64,000 nt of DNA from an uncultured Paenibacillaceae bacterium (lineage in GTDB: Bacteria; Bacillota; Bacilli; Aneurinibacillales; Aneurinibacillaceae): contig CAMLDI010000016.1 in NCBI GenBank assembly GCA_946478845.1, forward strand, positions 4,375-68,374. Direction: 5' to 3'. The notes below the pieces were generated by a model. That model was not told the DNA's origin. It was given only the letters and a program-made list of their open reading frames with translations, and did not search any database. This document shows positions 1-9,604 of this stretch, in pieces. How positions within the stretch are numbered: the first letter of the stretch is position 1; each line of letters opens with the position of its first letter. The position numbers and the translations under genes are program-made.

Positions 1-601
1 CAAATTAACCAATCATAAAATGTTTGGTGAAGGAATGGCCATATTGGCAGGGGACGGTTTATTAACATTTGCCTTCGAAATTATTAGCAGCGGGGCCTAT
101 GAAGGGGTCCAACCTCAGGGAATTATACAGATTGTTAGGGAATTAGCTCTTTATGCAGGGCCAAAAGGAATGGTAGGCGGCCAGGTAGCAGATTTAGAAG
201 GGGAAAATAAAACCCTTTCTCTCGAGGAGTTACAATATATCCATCAACATAAAACTGCTGATCTTTTAATTTTCTGTGTCAGGGCTGGAGCTATTTTAGC
301 AGGTGCCAGTGCAAAACAATTAACCAATTTAACCCAGTATGCACAACATATTGGCATGGCTTTTCAAATCCAGGATGATATACTGGATGTTATGGGCGAT
401 CAAGAAAAAATGGGCAAACCGGTGGGCAGCGATGAGAAATTAAATAAATCCACATACCCCTCTTTATTAGGTATGGAAGAATCTCAACGTCTCCTTGAAG
501 AACATGTACAATCTGCCCTGCAAGCGTTAGAGGCAGCAGAATTAACAGATTCCCGGGTACTTGCTTCTCTTGCTCGCTTTATACAGCAAAGAGATCATTA
601 A
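1..601 (+). CDS. ispA: Farnesyl diphosphate synthase, 3' part only
   Basis: This is the C-terminal part (about 199 residues) of a trans-isoprenyl diphosphate synthase; the reading frame is already open at base 2, so the start lies outside the window. The family condenses IPP with DMAPP and GPP to make farnesyl diphosphate in the cytoplasm. Visible marks are the helix HKMFGEGMAILAGDGLL near the left edge, the second aspartate-rich motif in FQIQDDILDV (binds Mg-diphosphate), and the basic GKPVGSDEKLNKSTY segment typical of bacterial FPP synthases. It lies just upstream of dxs, which feeds the same pathway, as in Bacillus. Chain length (FPP rather than GGPP) is assigned from context because the first Asp-rich motif is not in the window. 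Confidence 0.93.
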   Translation, partial: KLTNHKMFGEGMAILAGDGLLTFAFEIISSGAYEGVQPQGIIQIVRELALYAGPKGMVGGQVADLEGENKTLSLEELQYIHQHKTADLLIFCVRAGAILAGASAKQLTNLTQYAQHIGMAFQIQDDILDVMGDQEKMGKPVGSDEKLNKSTYPSLLGMEESQRLLEEHVQSALQALEAAELTDSRVLASLARFIQQRDH

Positions 602-700
602 TAAAGATGCCGTAGCCAGATGGTTGCGGCTTCAGTTGTTGTTTAATATCAGTTTGTGATAACATAATGAAAACCATGCAGTGAAAGTGAGGAGTTTTCC

Positions 701-2584
701 TTGTTAGCATCTATACATTCCCCGGAACAGTTGAAAAAATTAAATACACAACAACTGGTGCAATTGGCTGGGGAGATTCGAGAATTTCTCGTATCCAATT
801 TGGCGGTAACTGGCGGGCATTTAGCCCCTAATCTTGGTGTTGTAGAATTAACTCTGGCATTACACACTGTGTTTAACAGTCCCCAGGATAAATTGATTTG
901 GGATGTTGGGCATCAAGCCTATGTCCATAAAATCCTAACGGGTCGCATGAATCGTTTTAGTACTTTAAGAAAATATAAAGGGCTCTGTGGATTTCCTAAG
1001 TGTTCTGAAAGTGTTCATGATGTTTGGGAAACAGGGCATAGCAGCACATCCTTGTCTGCAGCGATGGGAATGGCCATTGCCCGTGATTTGAAAAAGGACA
1101 AGAACCATGTGGTTGCTATTATCGGAGATGGTGCGTTGACCGGTGGAATGGCTTTTGAAGCATTAAACCATATCGGCCATGAAAAAAGGGATTTAATTGT
1201 TGTTCTTAATGATAATGAAATGTCTATTGCCGAAAATGTAGGGGCGTTACACAAGTATTTAAGCAACCTTCGCACCAATGGAAGTTATCTTCAGGCAAAG
1301 AAGGAAGTGGAACAGCTACTTAAGAAAATTCCCGCAGTAGGCGGCACCATGGCTCGCCTGGCTGAACGCCTGAAAGATAGCCTCAAATATCTGTTGGTAT
1401 CCGGTGTGCTCTTTGAAGAATTAGGATTAACTTATTTTGGTCCTATTGATGGCCATAATATTAACGATTTGATGGAAAACATGAAAAGGGCGAAGAAAAC
1501 GAAAGGCCCTGTTCTTCTACATGTGATTACAAAAAAAGGGAAAGGCTATGCTCCAGCAGAAGCGGATTCGGATACTTTCCATGGCCTGGGCCAATATAAA
1601 GTGGACAGTGGCGAAGTGATTAAAACAGAAGGCCCTCCTTCTTACACCAGTATATTTTCTCGTACCATAGTACGGTTAGGGAAAGAAGATGAACGAATTG
1701 TTGCAATTACAGCAGCTATGCCTGGTGGAACAGGATTGAAAGATTTTGCTGAAAAGTATCCTGATCGATTTTTTGATGTAGGCATTGCAGAACAACATGC
1801 TACTACCCTCGCCGGGGCGATTGCTTCCCAGGGGTTAAAACCTGTTTTTGCGGTCTATTCTACTTTCTTGCAGCGGGGATATGACCAGTTATTGCATGAT
1901 GTGTGCCGGCAAAATTTAAATGTGGTCTTTGCTGTGGATCGTGCAGGATTGGTTGGCGCTGATGGGGAAACCCATCAGGGGGTTTTTGATGTCGCATTTA
2001 TGCGTATGATTCCCAATATGACCATTATGATGCCGAAGGATGAAAATGAACTTCAGCATATGTTATATACTTCTTTCCAATATAATGATGGGCCAATCGC
2101 GGTTCGGTATCCTCGAGGAAATGGGGAAGGGGTACCTTTGGATGAAGAATTCCATGAGATCCCTATTGGAAAAGGGGAGATTTTATCTCAAGGGGAAAAC
2201 GTGGCAATTGTTGCCTTTGGCAATATGGTACCTACAGCTCTGCAAGCCGCTACCATCTTAAAAGGGGAGGGTATGCAACCACTGGTCGTTAATGCCCGTT
2301 TTGCCAAACCTCTTGATGAAGAATTACTTTTTACACTTGCCAGAGAAGGTTATTCCATCATCACTTTAGAAGAAGGATGCATTACAGGGGGTTTTGGCAG
2401 CGCTGTTATGGAAACTTTATCTCATGCTGGTTTCTATCATACAGTTGTAGAATGTATGGGTGTGCCGGATGAATTTATTGAACATGGTAGTGTGAAAGAG
2501 CAAAGGGAGGAAATGGGTCTGACTCCGGATGTGGTTGCAAAGAAAGTGATTTCTTTGTGGCCGGCTCAGAGACAGCGCGCATAA
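701..2584 (+). CDS. dxs: 1-deoxy-D-xylulose-5-phosphate synthase
   Basis: Thiamine-diphosphate enzyme that condenses pyruvate and glyceraldehyde 3-phosphate to DXP, the first step of the MEP isoprenoid pathway. The 627 residues match the usual family length. The N-terminal domain has [13 protein letters not shown] and the ThDP/Mg motif GDGALTGG followed by [12 protein letters not shown] (about residues 142-175). The central pyrimidine domain has IAEQHA and [15 protein letters not shown], and the C-terminal transketolase domain ends the protein. A TTG start at 701 is chosen because GTGAGGAG lies just upstream and no better ATG exists. It sits between ispA and tlyA, the normal Bacillus order; tlyA begins only 5 bases after its stop, so the two are probably co-transcribed. 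Confidence 0.97.
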   Translation: MLASIHSPEQLKKLNTQQLVQLAGEIREFLVSNLAVTGGHLAPNLGVVELTLALHTVFNSPQDKLIWDVGHQAYVHKILTGRMNRFSTLRKYKGLCGFPKCSESVHDVWETGHSSTSLSAAMGMAIARDLKKDKNHVVAIIGDGALTGGMAFEALNHIGHEKRDLIVVLNDNEMSIAENVGALHKYLSNLRTNGSYLQAKKEVEQLLKKIPAVGGTMARLAERLKDSLKYLLVSGVLFEELGLTYFGPIDGHNINDLMENMKRAKKTKGPVLLHVITKKGKGYAPAEADSDTFHGLGQYKVDSGEVIKTEGPPSYTSIFSRTIVRLGKEDERIVAITAAMPGGTGLKDFAEKYPDRFFDVGIAEQHATTLAGAIASQGLKPVFAVYSTFLQRGYDQLLHDVCRQNLNVVFAVDRAGLVGADGETHQGVFDVAFMRMIPNMTIMMPKDENELQHMLYTSFQYNDGPIAVRYPRGNGEGVPLDEEFHEIPIGKGEILSQGENVAIVAFGNMVPTALQAATILKGEGMQPLVVNARFAKPLDEELLFTLAREGYSIITLEEGCITGGFGSAVMETLSHAGFYHTVVECMGVPDEFIEHGSVKEQREEMGLTPDVVAKKVISLWPAQRQRA

Positions 2585-2589
2585 ATCAT

Positions 2590-3405
2590 ATGGGGAAAAA
2601 AGAACGATTAGATGTTCGTTTAGTACAAGAAGGCTTTACCTCCAGCCGGGAAAAGGCAAGAGCAGTGATTATGGCTGGACTGGTTTATGTTGAAAATGAA
2701 AGAATGGATAAACCGGGTATGAAAGTGGATTTGGATTGCCCAATCACAGTAAAAGGACAAGTGCATCCTTATGTAAGCCGGGGTGGATTGAAATTAGAAA
2801 AAGCAATTAAGGCCTTTTCCCTGAATTTAAGGGAAAAGGTAATTATGGATATTGGCGCTTCCACTGGAGGCTTTACCGATTGTGCTTTGCAAAATGGGGC
2901 TCGCCTGGTTTATGCCATTGATGTAGGATATGGCCAATTGGACTGGTCATTACGGCAAAATGAACAAGTGGTCGTGATGGAACGTACTAACTTTCGTTAC
3001 CTTACTCCCCAGGAATGGGAAGGGGAAGCCATTGATTTTGCCACTATTGATGTGTCTTTCATTTCGTTGCGCATTATTTTGCCTGTGCTCAAAGATTTCC
3101 TGAAAATTGGCGGCGGTGTAGTGGCGTTAATTAAGCCTCAATTTGAAGCAGGAAGAGAACAGGTAGGGAAACACGGAGTTGTGAGAGACCCGGCTGTTCA
3201 CCTGCAAGTCATTGAAAATATTGCGTCTTTTAGCGCAACATTGGGGTATACTATCAAAGGCCTTTCTTTCTCTCCGATAACGGGAGGAGAAGGAAATATT
3301 GAATTTTTACTTTATCTTGAGTGGGAAGACAAAGCCCAGGGATATCCGGACCATTTTGCTGAATTAATGAAGAAAACCGTGCAAGAAGCCCATAATGTTT
3401 TTTAA
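2590..3405 (+). CDS. tlyA: TlyA-family rRNA methyltransferase/hemolysin-like protein
   Basis: About 271 residues: an N-terminal S4 RNA-binding domain (KERLDVRLVQEGFTSSREKA, residues 3-60) followed by an FtsJ/RrmJ-like Rossmann methyltransferase domain with the SAM motif MDIGASTGGFTDC and the later IDVSFISL. Characterised TlyA proteins 2'-O-methylate cytidines in 16S and 23S rRNA; that activity is inferred here. The frame is open from a GTG at 2557 inside dxs, but the ATG at 2590, which gives MGKKERLDV, matches the N terminus of Bacillus YqxC and is preferred. It is followed by a strong terminator, so the transcription unit probably ends here. Confidence 0.93.
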   Translation: MGKKERLDVRLVQEGFTSSREKARAVIMAGLVYVENERMDKPGMKVDLDCPITVKGQVHPYVSRGGLKLEKAIKAFSLNLREKVIMDIGASTGGFTDCALQNGARLVYAIDVGYGQLDWSLRQNEQVVVMERTNFRYLTPQEWEGEAIDFATIDVSFISLRIILPVLKDFLKIGGGVVALIKPQFEAGREQVGKHGVVRDPAVHLQVIENIASFSATLGYTIKGLSFSPITGGEGNIEFLLYLEWEDKAQGYPDHFAELMKKTVQEAHNVF

Positions 3406-3418
3406 TAAACGAAAGAGA

Positions 3419-3448
3419 AAAAGGCGGGGGCTCCCGCCTTTTCTTTGG
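3419..3448 (+). terminator. Intrinsic terminator after tlyA
   Basis: Perfect stem AAGGCGGG (3421-3428) with CCCGCCTT (3433-3440), extended by AA/TT, four-base loop, followed by a T-rich run. Ends the ispA-dxs-tlyA unit. Confidence 0.85.
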
Positions 3449-3524
3449 TTTTTCCCAGAAAAACAATGTATAATAGGAAAAAAGATTAACTTGCTGTTCA
3501 CCCTTATTCAAAGAGGTGTTTTTT

Positions 3525-4388
3525 TTGACGACCATCGGGATCGCTTTAAATAAAGATAAACCACATGCTTTTCACGTTGCTATTGAATTAATTCGTTTAT
3601 TAGAGGAAAAAAAGGCCAAAGTGTTTATTGATGATACAGTAGCATCAGATATTGGACGTGCAGATCTTTCTTTACCCATATCAGATTTTCACGAATTCGT
3701 GGATATTCTGTTTGTACTTGGGGGGGATGGGACCTTATTAGGTTTTGCCAGGGAAATTTCCCATTATTCCATTCCTATTTTAGGCATTAATCTGGGCCAT
3801 CTTGGTTTTCTTTCTGAAGCGGAACCGGCAGACCTTCCCCAGGCCATTGATAAAATACTAAATGGCCATTATTATGTGGAACATCGGATGATGTTAGAGA
3901 CAGAAGTTATTCGCAACGGAGAAGTAATTTATCCATCTATTGCCTTAAATGATATTGGCATTGCTAAAGGCAGTTTCAATCGTATGATTAAATGTGCGGT
4001 TTATGCTGATGATTTATATGTTGGGACCTTCAATGGGGATGGAGTGATTGTTTCAACCCCAACAGGGTCGACTGCTTATTCACTATCTGCTGGCGGTCCT
4101 ATTGTTGTTCCATATATTAGTGTGATTTTACTTACACCTGTTGCACCACATTCTCTAACAGCCAGACCTTTTGTTTTTCCTGCTGATGAAGAAATACATA
4201 TTATTGTGGAATCAACCCATAAAGATATTGGATTAACCATTGATGGACAATTAGGATATCCTTTAGAAGCGAAAGATAAAATTGTGATTCGGCGTTCAGC
4301 CAATATTACTTCATTAATTAAATGGGAAGAACGGAGCTTTTTTGAAGTAATACGGAAGAAGTTACATGGGGAGGAAGGGGATTCATGA
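3525..4388 (+). CDS. nadK: NAD kinase
   Basis: Phosphorylates NAD to NADP in the cytoplasm. About 287 residues, usual for the Gram-positive family. The ATP/poly-phosphate binding motif GGDGTLL (about residue 70), the NDIGIAKG stretch and the glycine-rich [16 protein letters not shown] signature are all present. The TTG at 3525 is chosen because AAAGAGGTG lies 6 bases upstream; a GTG three codons earlier overlaps that ribosome site. Downstream the stop overlaps the argR start by four bases (ATGA), indicating one operon nadK-argR-recN, as in Bacillus. Confidence 0.95.
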   Translation: MTTIGIALNKDKPHAFHVAIELIRLLEEKKAKVFIDDTVASDIGRADLSLPISDFHEFVDILFVLGGDGTLLGFAREISHYSIPILGINLGHLGFLSEAEPADLPQAIDKILNGHYYVEHRMMLETEVIRNGEVIYPSIALNDIGIAKGSFNRMIKCAVYADDLYVGTFNGDGVIVSTPTGSTAYSLSAGGPIVVPYISVILLTPVAPHSLTARPFVFPADEEIHIIVESTHKDIGLTIDGQLGYPLEAKDKIVIRRSANITSLIKWEERSFFEVIRKKLHGEEGDS

Positions 4389-4867
4389 GTGATCAACAAG
4401 CGGGAAAAAGCATGAATAAAGGGCAGCGGCATATTAAAATTCGTGAATTAATCACCAAGTTTGATATTGAAACCCAGGATGAATTAGTTGATTTTCTGTA
4501 TAGTGATGGGTTCCATGTTACACAGGCTACAGTATCAAGAGACATAAAAGAATTGCAATTAATTAAAGTGCCCACTCATGATGGAAAATATAAATATTCT
4601 CTGCCTTCACCTTCAGATCAGCGTTTTAATATTCACCTTAAATTAAAACGGACCTTGATTGACAGTTTTATTAGCATTGATCAGGCAGATAATTTATTGG
4701 TGATGAAAACCATGCCAGGAAACGCCAATGCAGTTGGTGCCCTCATTGATAATTTAGATTGGCAGGAAATCATGGGCACGATTTGTGGAGATGATACGAT
4801 CCTGATTATTTGCCGAACAAAGGAGAATGGAGAGGAAGTATCCAAGCGTTTTCTTGATATGTTATAG
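4385..4867 (+). CDS. argR: Arginine repressor/activator ArgR (AhrC)
   Basis: Hexameric, arginine-sensing transcription factor that represses arginine synthesis and activates catabolism. The N-terminal winged helix ([23 protein letters not shown]) and the C-terminal trimerisation/arginine-binding domain with [23 protein letters not shown] and GTICGDDT are intact; it closely resembles B. subtilis AhrC as remembered. The start at 4385 has a strong GGAGG and overlaps nadK; an internal ATG at 4412 (MNKGQRHIK) matches the AhrC N terminus exactly, so nine extra residues are possible. In B. subtilis the ahrC mRNA is a target of the small RNA SR1, and an SR1-like gene lies at 15570 in this window. Confidence 0.96.
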   Translation: MSDQQAGKSMNKGQRHIKIRELITKFDIETQDELVDFLYSDGFHVTQATVSRDIKELQLIKVPTHDGKYKYSLPSPSDQRFNIHLKLKRTLIDSFISIDQADNLLVMKTMPGNANAVGALIDNLDWQEIMGTICGDDTILIICRTKENGEEVSKRFLDML

Positions 4868-4878
4868 GGAGGAAAACC

Positions 4879-6615
4879 ATGTTACTTGAACTATCCATAA
4901 AGAATTTTGCTGTCATTAAAGAAATAACAATCCCTTTTCATAAAGGACTGACCATTCTAACCGGGGAAACAGGTGCAGGAAAATCCATTTTAATTGATGC
5001 CATTGGTTTATTATTGGGTGGACGTGGCTCGGGAGATTATATACGCCATGGATGCAAAAAGGCGGAAATCGAGGGGTTATTTGAATTTGGAACTAACTCT
5101 CCTGCTATAAAAATCCTCAATGAAAACGGAATTGATTGTGAGGATCATTTGTTTGTGGTGCGCCGTGAAATTACAGAGAACGGAAAGAGCCTGTGCCGGG
5201 TTAATGGCAGATTAATTCCCCAGAGCATTATGAGAGAACTTGGTCCATGGTTTATTACTGTCCATGGGCAACATGAACATCAGTCTCTTATGCAAGAGGA
5301 TCGCCATATTCAATGGTTGGATTCCTATGGCGAAGAACAATTGCAGTCCACATTGAAAGAATATTCTAAGCTTTACAAACGGTATTTACAATTGAAATCG
5401 GAATTGGATTATATGAGTACCAATGAACGGGAAATAGTGCAACGTATGGACATGCTTCGCTTTCAATGGAAAGAAATTGTTGATGGCTCCCTCGAACCAG
5501 GGGAAGATGAAAAACTTATGATCGAACGAAAACGTTTGTCAGGCGGAGAGAAAATAGCCAAAGGCATTGCTGCTGCTTATCATTCTTTATCTGGTGAACA
5601 ACGGGGAGTCGATTGGCTTGGCAATGCCTTAGAAAACATAGAACCGCTCCTTTCCTTTGATCCCTCTTTTGGGGAGATTCATAAAACATTGGAAGAAGCT
5701 TACTATCAAGTGGAGGAAATTGCCCGTTCTTTACGTCAATTACAGGATGAGATTCAATTTGATCCGGAAAAACTCTCTTTTATTGAATCCAGATTGGATG
5801 AAATAAATCGGTTAAAAAGAAAATATGGGAAGTCTGTAGATGAAATTCTTGAGTATGCAGCTGCTATAGAAGATGAATTAGAGAAGATGGAAAATCGGGA
5901 AAACCGTATTGAAGAACTTCAAAAGAAAGTACAGGAAACAGCTCAAGATTTAGCCATTGAAGCAAGGGAGCTTTCGGAAATCCGCAAAAGGGTTGCCCTC
6001 CAATTGGCTTTTCTTATTGAGAAGGAATTAAAGGATCTCCATATGTCCCGTACCCAGTTTGAAATTGCTATCACCAGAGAAATTGATGAAAATGGAATCG
6101 ATATTAATGGCGAAAAAATACGTATTCATCCAAAGGGAATTGATCGGGTAGAGTTTATGATTTCCCCGAACCCTGGTGAACCATTACGGCCTTTAGCCCG
6201 TATTGCTTCAGGGGGTGAACTGTCCCGCATTATGCTGGCGATGAAGACGATTCTTGCTAATGCTGAAAATATTGATACCCTTATTTTTGATGAAGTAGAC
6301 ACTGGAGTTAGCGGAAGAACCGCTCAGGCCATTGCCGAGAAATTAAATCGTGTTGCCAATCGGCGCCAGGTATTATGTGTAACCCATTTGCCTCAGGTGG
6401 CCAGTATGGCTGATGCTCATTTACATATTGTGAAACATATGGGCGAGAATGAAACAGAAACCAGAGTAAAAGAATTAAATGAGGAAGAAAAAGTACGGGA
6501 ATTAGCTCGGATGCTTGGTGGGGTTGAAGTGACTGATAAAACCCTTGAACATGCCAAAGAGATGCTTTTACAGGCAAATTTACGTAAGAAGGAAGACATT
6601 GTTTCTCGGGCGTAG
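4879..6615 (+). CDS. recN: DNA repair protein RecN
   Basis: SMC-like ATPase acting early at double-strand breaks. The 578 residues are laid out as the family: N-terminal Walker A GETGAGKS (about 30-37) followed by IDAIGLLLGGRGS, the QHEHQSLM region, a long two-part coiled coil (about 150-360) and the C-terminal head with the ABC signature ARIASGGELSRIMLA and Walker B TLIFDEVDTGVSG. A good GGGAGG site precedes the ATG, 11 bases after argR. Its location between argR and spoIVB is the standard Bacillus arrangement. Confidence 0.97.
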   Translation: MLLELSIKNFAVIKEITIPFHKGLTILTGETGAGKSILIDAIGLLLGGRGSGDYIRHGCKKAEIEGLFEFGTNSPAIKILNENGIDCEDHLFVVRREITENGKSLCRVNGRLIPQSIMRELGPWFITVHGQHEHQSLMQEDRHIQWLDSYGEEQLQSTLKEYSKLYKRYLQLKSELDYMSTNEREIVQRMDMLRFQWKEIVDGSLEPGEDEKLMIERKRLSGGEKIAKGIAAAYHSLSGEQRGVDWLGNALENIEPLLSFDPSFGEIHKTLEEAYYQVEEIARSLRQLQDEIQFDPEKLSFIESRLDEINRLKRKYGKSVDEILEYAAAIEDELEKMENRENRIEELQKKVQETAQDLAIEARELSEIRKRVALQLAFLIEKELKDLHMSRTQFEIAITREIDENGIDINGEKIRIHPKGIDRVEFMISPNPGEPLRPLARIASGGELSRIMLAMKTILANAENIDTLIFDEVDTGVSGRTAQAIAEKLNRVANRRQVLCVTHLPQVASMADAHLHIVKHMGENETETRVKELNEEEKVRELARMLGGVEVTDKTLEHAKEMLLQANLRKKEDIVSRA

Positions 6616-6702
6616 GTTATAAATAAGGCCAAGTACGGAAAAATTAATATTACAGAGAAAATGGAGGTGTAGGTAGGGAACGTGTAGGAGCGTGATGCCC
6701 AA

Positions 6703-8022
6703 TTGTCTAATTCAAAACGAACTAAAACCTTATTTGGCTGGATCTTAATTATACTCGCTCTATTCACATTCTCTTCGACCCCCTTCCGGCAATTTGCTTC
6801 AATACCGGAAAAGATTAGAATTGTTCAAGGATCCCTGGAGCAGCTATCTTTTGCCATGCCTGTCAATGCTAAGGTAGTGACTTCCGACCCTAATGTGGTT
6901 CAATTAAATGGGAATCAAACTGGGATGGAGAATCATGACTTGCGGAAGCCTTTGATTATAGAGCCAATCAAGCCAGGTGACACTCAGGTAACATTAAAGG
7001 TGGGAGATATCCCTGTTAAAACTGTTAATGTAGAAGTATTGCCTGAAGTGAAATTGATTCCTGGTGGACAATCCATTGGTGTTCAATTGCAAACATCCGG
7101 TGTATTGGTAGTAGGCCACCATCTTATTGAGGGGCAGGGAAGAAAATATTCTCCCGGAGAACAATCTAATATTAAAGTCGGTGACCGGATTATGAAGGTC
7201 AATGAGGTCTCAATCCGGAATATGGAGCAGGTAGGTAAACTGGTAAATGAATCAGGAAATAAACATGAGCCTGTTCGTTTGGAAGTTATAAGGGGTAAAG
7301 AAAAATTGGAATTAAAAATTAATCCCGCTTATGACGAAAAGGAAAAAACCTACCGCTTAGGGGTCTATATTCGTGATTCTGCCGCGGGTGTTGGAACGTT
7401 AACTTTTTATGATCCAAAAACAAAAAATTATGGCGCACTAGGCCATGTTATTTCCGATATGGATACGGGAAAACCTATTGTTGTAGGTTCAGGCCATGTG
7501 GTGCAATCCAGTGTAACATCCATTGAAAAAGGCCAAAGCGGCTCCCCAGGTGAGAAATATGCCATTTTTAAAAATGAAAATGTAAAATTGGGGAATATCG
7601 AAAAAAATACTCCCTTTGGGATTTTTGGTAAAATGGATAAATTTCCTGACCATTCTGTTGGTACGAAACCAATTCCTATTGCATTAAGCGAACAGGTCAA
7701 AACAGGGCCTGCGGAAATTTATACAGTAGTGAATGGACAAAAAGTGGAGAAGTATAAAATTGAAATTGTAAATGTCATTCAACAAAAATTCCCTTCAACA
7801 AAAGGATTAATTATTAAAATTACGGATCCTCGCCTGCTGGATAAAACTGGTGGGATTGTGCAAGGGATGAGTGGAAGCCCGATAATCCAAAATGGACATC
7901 TTGTCGGAGCAGTTACCCATGTTTTTGTAAATGACCCAACATCAGGATATGGAACCTATATTGAATGGATGTTGAAGGACGCTGGATATAATTTAGAAAA
8001 AGAACAACCCAGAGCTAGTTAA
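6703..8022 (+). CDS. spoIVB: SpoIVB stage IV sporulation serine peptidase (S55)
   Basis: Forespore-made signalling protease that crosses the inner forespore membrane and cleaves SpoIVFA to trigger pro-sigma-K processing. An N-terminal hydrophobic segment (about residues 8-26) is followed by a PDZ domain (about 120-210, GVLVVGHH...VGDRIMKVNE) and the S55 peptidase domain with the catalytic His in GALGHVISD and Ser in QGMSGSPIIQNG. Length (439) is normal. TTG at 6703 is chosen for the upstream GTAGGAG. It lies between recN and spo0A, the conserved order. In B. subtilis it is expressed from forespore sigma factors; I did not find a convincing promoter of that kind here. Confidence 0.95.
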   Translation: MSNSKRTKTLFGWILIILALFTFSSTPFRQFASIPEKIRIVQGSLEQLSFAMPVNAKVVTSDPNVVQLNGNQTGMENHDLRKPLIIEPIKPGDTQVTLKVGDIPVKTVNVEVLPEVKLIPGGQSIGVQLQTSGVLVVGHHLIEGQGRKYSPGEQSNIKVGDRIMKVNEVSIRNMEQVGKLVNESGNKHEPVRLEVIRGKEKLELKINPAYDEKEKTYRLGVYIRDSAAGVGTLTFYDPKTKNYGALGHVISDMDTGKPIVVGSGHVVQSSVTSIEKGQSGSPGEKYAIFKNENVKLGNIEKNTPFGIFGKMDKFPDHSVGTKPIPIALSEQVKTGPAEIYTVVNGQKVEKYKIEIVNVIQQKFPSTKGLIIKITDPRLLDKTGGIVQGMSGSPIIQNGHLVGAVTHVFVNDPTSGYGTYIEWMLKDAGYNLEKEQPRAS

Positions 8023-8044
8023 TATAGCCTGGGTTGTTCTTTTA
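8001..8044 (+). terminator. Intrinsic terminator overlapping the end of spoIVB
   Basis: Perfect 12-bp stem AGAACAACCCAG (8001-8012) with CTGGGTTGTTCT (8029-8040), then TTTTAT. The spoIVB stop codon is inside the loop. Confidence 0.85.
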
Positions 8045-8111
8045 TAATTGGTTAAAATATGTTATCGCCAAGACATTTAATCTATACTATTATAGTAAGA
8101 AAAGACAGTTC

Positions 8112-8184
8112 TGTCGAAATGAGTGGTAAATGGTCGAAAGGATTTTGGGTTACATAAGAAGGAAATGAAGTTTCAGTTGTCGAA
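8112..8184 (+). promoter_or_regulatory. Spo0A-box-like cluster upstream of spo0A
   Basis: Two perfect TGTCGAA cores (8112-8118 and 8178-8184) and one TGGTCGAA (8131-8138) lie in the 190 bases before spo0A. TGTCGAA is the core of the established 0A box, and B. subtilis spo0A is autoregulated through such boxes. A GAAGGAAAT (8158-8166) and GAAGAATCA (8182-8190) resemble sigma-H -35 and -10 elements, but their 15-base spacing is longer than usual. Autoregulation is therefore inferred; the sigma-H promoter is only tentative. Confidence 0.6.
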
Positions 8185-8271
8185 GAATCAAAGGGGAAAA
8201 TTTATACAACAATTACATTACATCCTACAATGATGATATAAAATATGTCGGGAAGAAGGAGCGAAGGGATA

Positions 8272-9066
8272 TTGAATAAAAAAATTAGAGTCATTCTTGC
8301 GGACGATAACAGGGAGTTTACGGAACTTTTGAGAGATTATCTGACAGCACAGGACGACATAGATGTGATTGGCATTGCTTCCAATGGGAATGAGGTTCTA
8401 TCCTTATTGGAGGAACAGGTACCAGATGTTTTAATATTGGATATTATTATGCCTCATTTAGATGGACTAGCTGTTCTTGAAAAAATTCAGCATTTAAATT
8501 TATCCCCGATGCCCCGTATTATGATGCTCACTGCTTTTGGACAGGAAGAAATTACAAAGAAGGCTGTGGAATTAGGCGCAAGTTATTATATTCTTAAACC
8601 ATTTGATATGGATGTTATGGCTAATCGCCTGCGACAAATTGCTGGCGTATCAGTAAGTGAAGGGGTGCGCCCAAATGTAAATGTGCGAGTGCCAATTTTG
8701 CCAACTCGCGGAAAGAATTTGGATCAAAACATTACTTCTATAATTCATGAAATTGGCGTTCCAGCCCATATTAAGGGGTATCTATACTTAAGAGAAGCCA
8801 TTACCATGGTTTATAACGACGTAGAGCTTCTGGGGTCCATTACAAAGATACTTTATCCAGCTATAGGTAAAAAGTACAACACGACAGCCAGTCGCGTTGA
8901 GAGGGCCATCAGACACGCTATAGAGGTTGCCTGGAGTAGGGGCAATATGGAATCCATTGGACAACTTTTTGGTTACACGGTGAGCAACAGCAAAGCGAAG
9001 CCCACTAATTCAGAATTTATTGCCATGGTAGCTGATAAATTAAGATTAGAGCATCAAGTGAGTTAA
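8272..9066 (+). CDS. spo0A: Sporulation master regulator Spo0A
   Basis: Response regulator that, once phosphorylated by the phosphorelay, switches the cell into sporulation. The receiver domain has the acidic pair ADDN (Asp11-Asp12), phospho-acceptor Asp57 in [17 protein letters not shown] and the Lys in ILKPFD. The C-terminal effector domain (about 150-264) has [16 protein letters not shown] and the recognition helix region [22 protein letters not shown], nearly identical to B. subtilis. The TTG at 8272 ([13 protein letters not shown]) with AGAAGGAG upstream is preferred over the ATG at 8245, which lacks a ribosome site. Three 0A-like boxes upstream suggest autoregulation. Confidence 0.97.
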   Translation: MNKKIRVILADDNREFTELLRDYLTAQDDIDVIGIASNGNEVLSLLEEQVPDVLILDIIMPHLDGLAVLEKIQHLNLSPMPRIMMLTAFGQEEITKKAVELGASYYILKPFDMDVMANRLRQIAGVSVSEGVRPNVNVRVPILPTRGKNLDQNITSIIHEIGVPAHIKGYLYLREAITMVYNDVELLGSITKILYPAIGKKYNTTASRVERAIRHAIEVAWSRGNMESIGQLFGYTVSNSKAKPTNSEFIAMVADKLRLEHQVS

Positions 9067-9075
9067 TATTTTTAT

Positions 9076-9105
9076 AAAAAGCCTCCATTAAGGGGGTTTT
9101 TTAAT
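9076..9105 (+). terminator. Intrinsic terminator after spo0A
   Basis: Stem AAAAAGCCTCC with GGGGGTTTTTT (two G-U pairs), loop ATTAA, running into a T tract; A-rich on the left so it may work in both directions. Confidence 0.8.
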
Positions 9106-9129
9106 TTTTATAAATTGGTTTTTAAATAA

Positions 9130-9179
9130 ACCCCTTGGGGTATTTTTTTATTTTAGGATGGGAATCCTCGTGTTATACT
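9130..9179 (+). promoter_or_regulatory. Promoter and candidate operator of the CstR-like regulator
   Basis: An inverted repeat ACCCC-TT-GGGGT (9130-9141), the GC-rich type of site bound by CsoR/CstR-family repressors, lies just upstream of an extended -10 (TG at 9171, TATACT 9174-9179). A second short inverted repeat AGGAT/ATCCT sits between them. This suggests the downstream CsoR-family gene represses itself; binding is inferred from sequence type and position. Confidence 0.5.
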
Positions 9180-9216
9180 ATTATTATTGGAGAAATGTAG
9201 GTAAGGGGAATGAATA

Positions 9217-9477
9217 ATGGAATATTCTGATGCGGTAAAAAACCGTTTAAAACGTATTGAAGGTCAGGTTCGTGGCGTATTGCGCATGATGGAAGAAGAA
9301 AAAGAATGTAAAGATGTCATTACCCAATTATCAGCTGTTCGTTCTGCTGTTGACCGTGCCATTCTTTTTGTTGTTGGGTCAAATATGGAAATATGCCTTC
9401 GCCAGCAAATTGAAAATGGTGGAGAAACGGATGATGTATTGAATGAAGCCATTCAATTATTGTTGAAAAGCAGATAA
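9217..9477 (+). CDS. cstR: CsoR-family regulator with CstR-type cysteines (persulfide sensor)
   Basis: All-helical 86-residue repressor of the CsoR/RcnR/FrmR family (KNRLKRIEGQVRGVLRMMEE, DVITQLSAVRSAVDRAI). Copper-sensing CsoR needs Cys, then His and Cys in the second helix. Here there are only Cys31 (KECKDV) and Cys60 (EICLRQ), with Asn at position 56 where CsoR has the His. Cys31, Cys60 and Asn56 are exactly what I recall for Staphylococcus aureus CstR, which senses persulfides by linking these cysteines. A persulfide/sulfane sulfur role is therefore more likely than copper. No sulfurtransferase or persulfide dioxygenase lies next to it, so its targets are elsewhere or limited to itself. 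Confidence 0.8.
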   Translation: MEYSDAVKNRLKRIEGQVRGVLRMMEEEKECKDVITQLSAVRSAVDRAILFVVGSNMEICLRQQIENGGETDDVLNEAIQLLLKSR

Positions 9478-9522
9478 GAAATAAAGGAAAAATAATGCTT
9501 TGTCCCGAAAATAAAAGGATAA

Positions 9523-9580
9523 GACTTGGTTTTTAGGCCTGGTGCCAATCAGGGTTACTTTGCACTCGCCAAGTTTTTTT
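9523..9580 (+). other. GC-rich folded segment ending in a T run, before fabI
   Basis: Outer arms ACTTGG (near 9530) and CCAAGT (near 9570) enclose smaller complementary pieces (CCTG/CAGG), and the right arm runs into seven T residues. It may simply be the terminator of the preceding regulator gene, or an attenuator in a fabI leader. It contains no ORF. Confidence 0.45.
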
Positions 9581-9604
9581 AAAAATTAGGAGGTTGTTGT
9601 AAGG

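Noticed and set aside
609..630. Hairpin between ispA and dxs
   Set aside because: Short near-palindrome without a T run; no evidence of termination or regulation.
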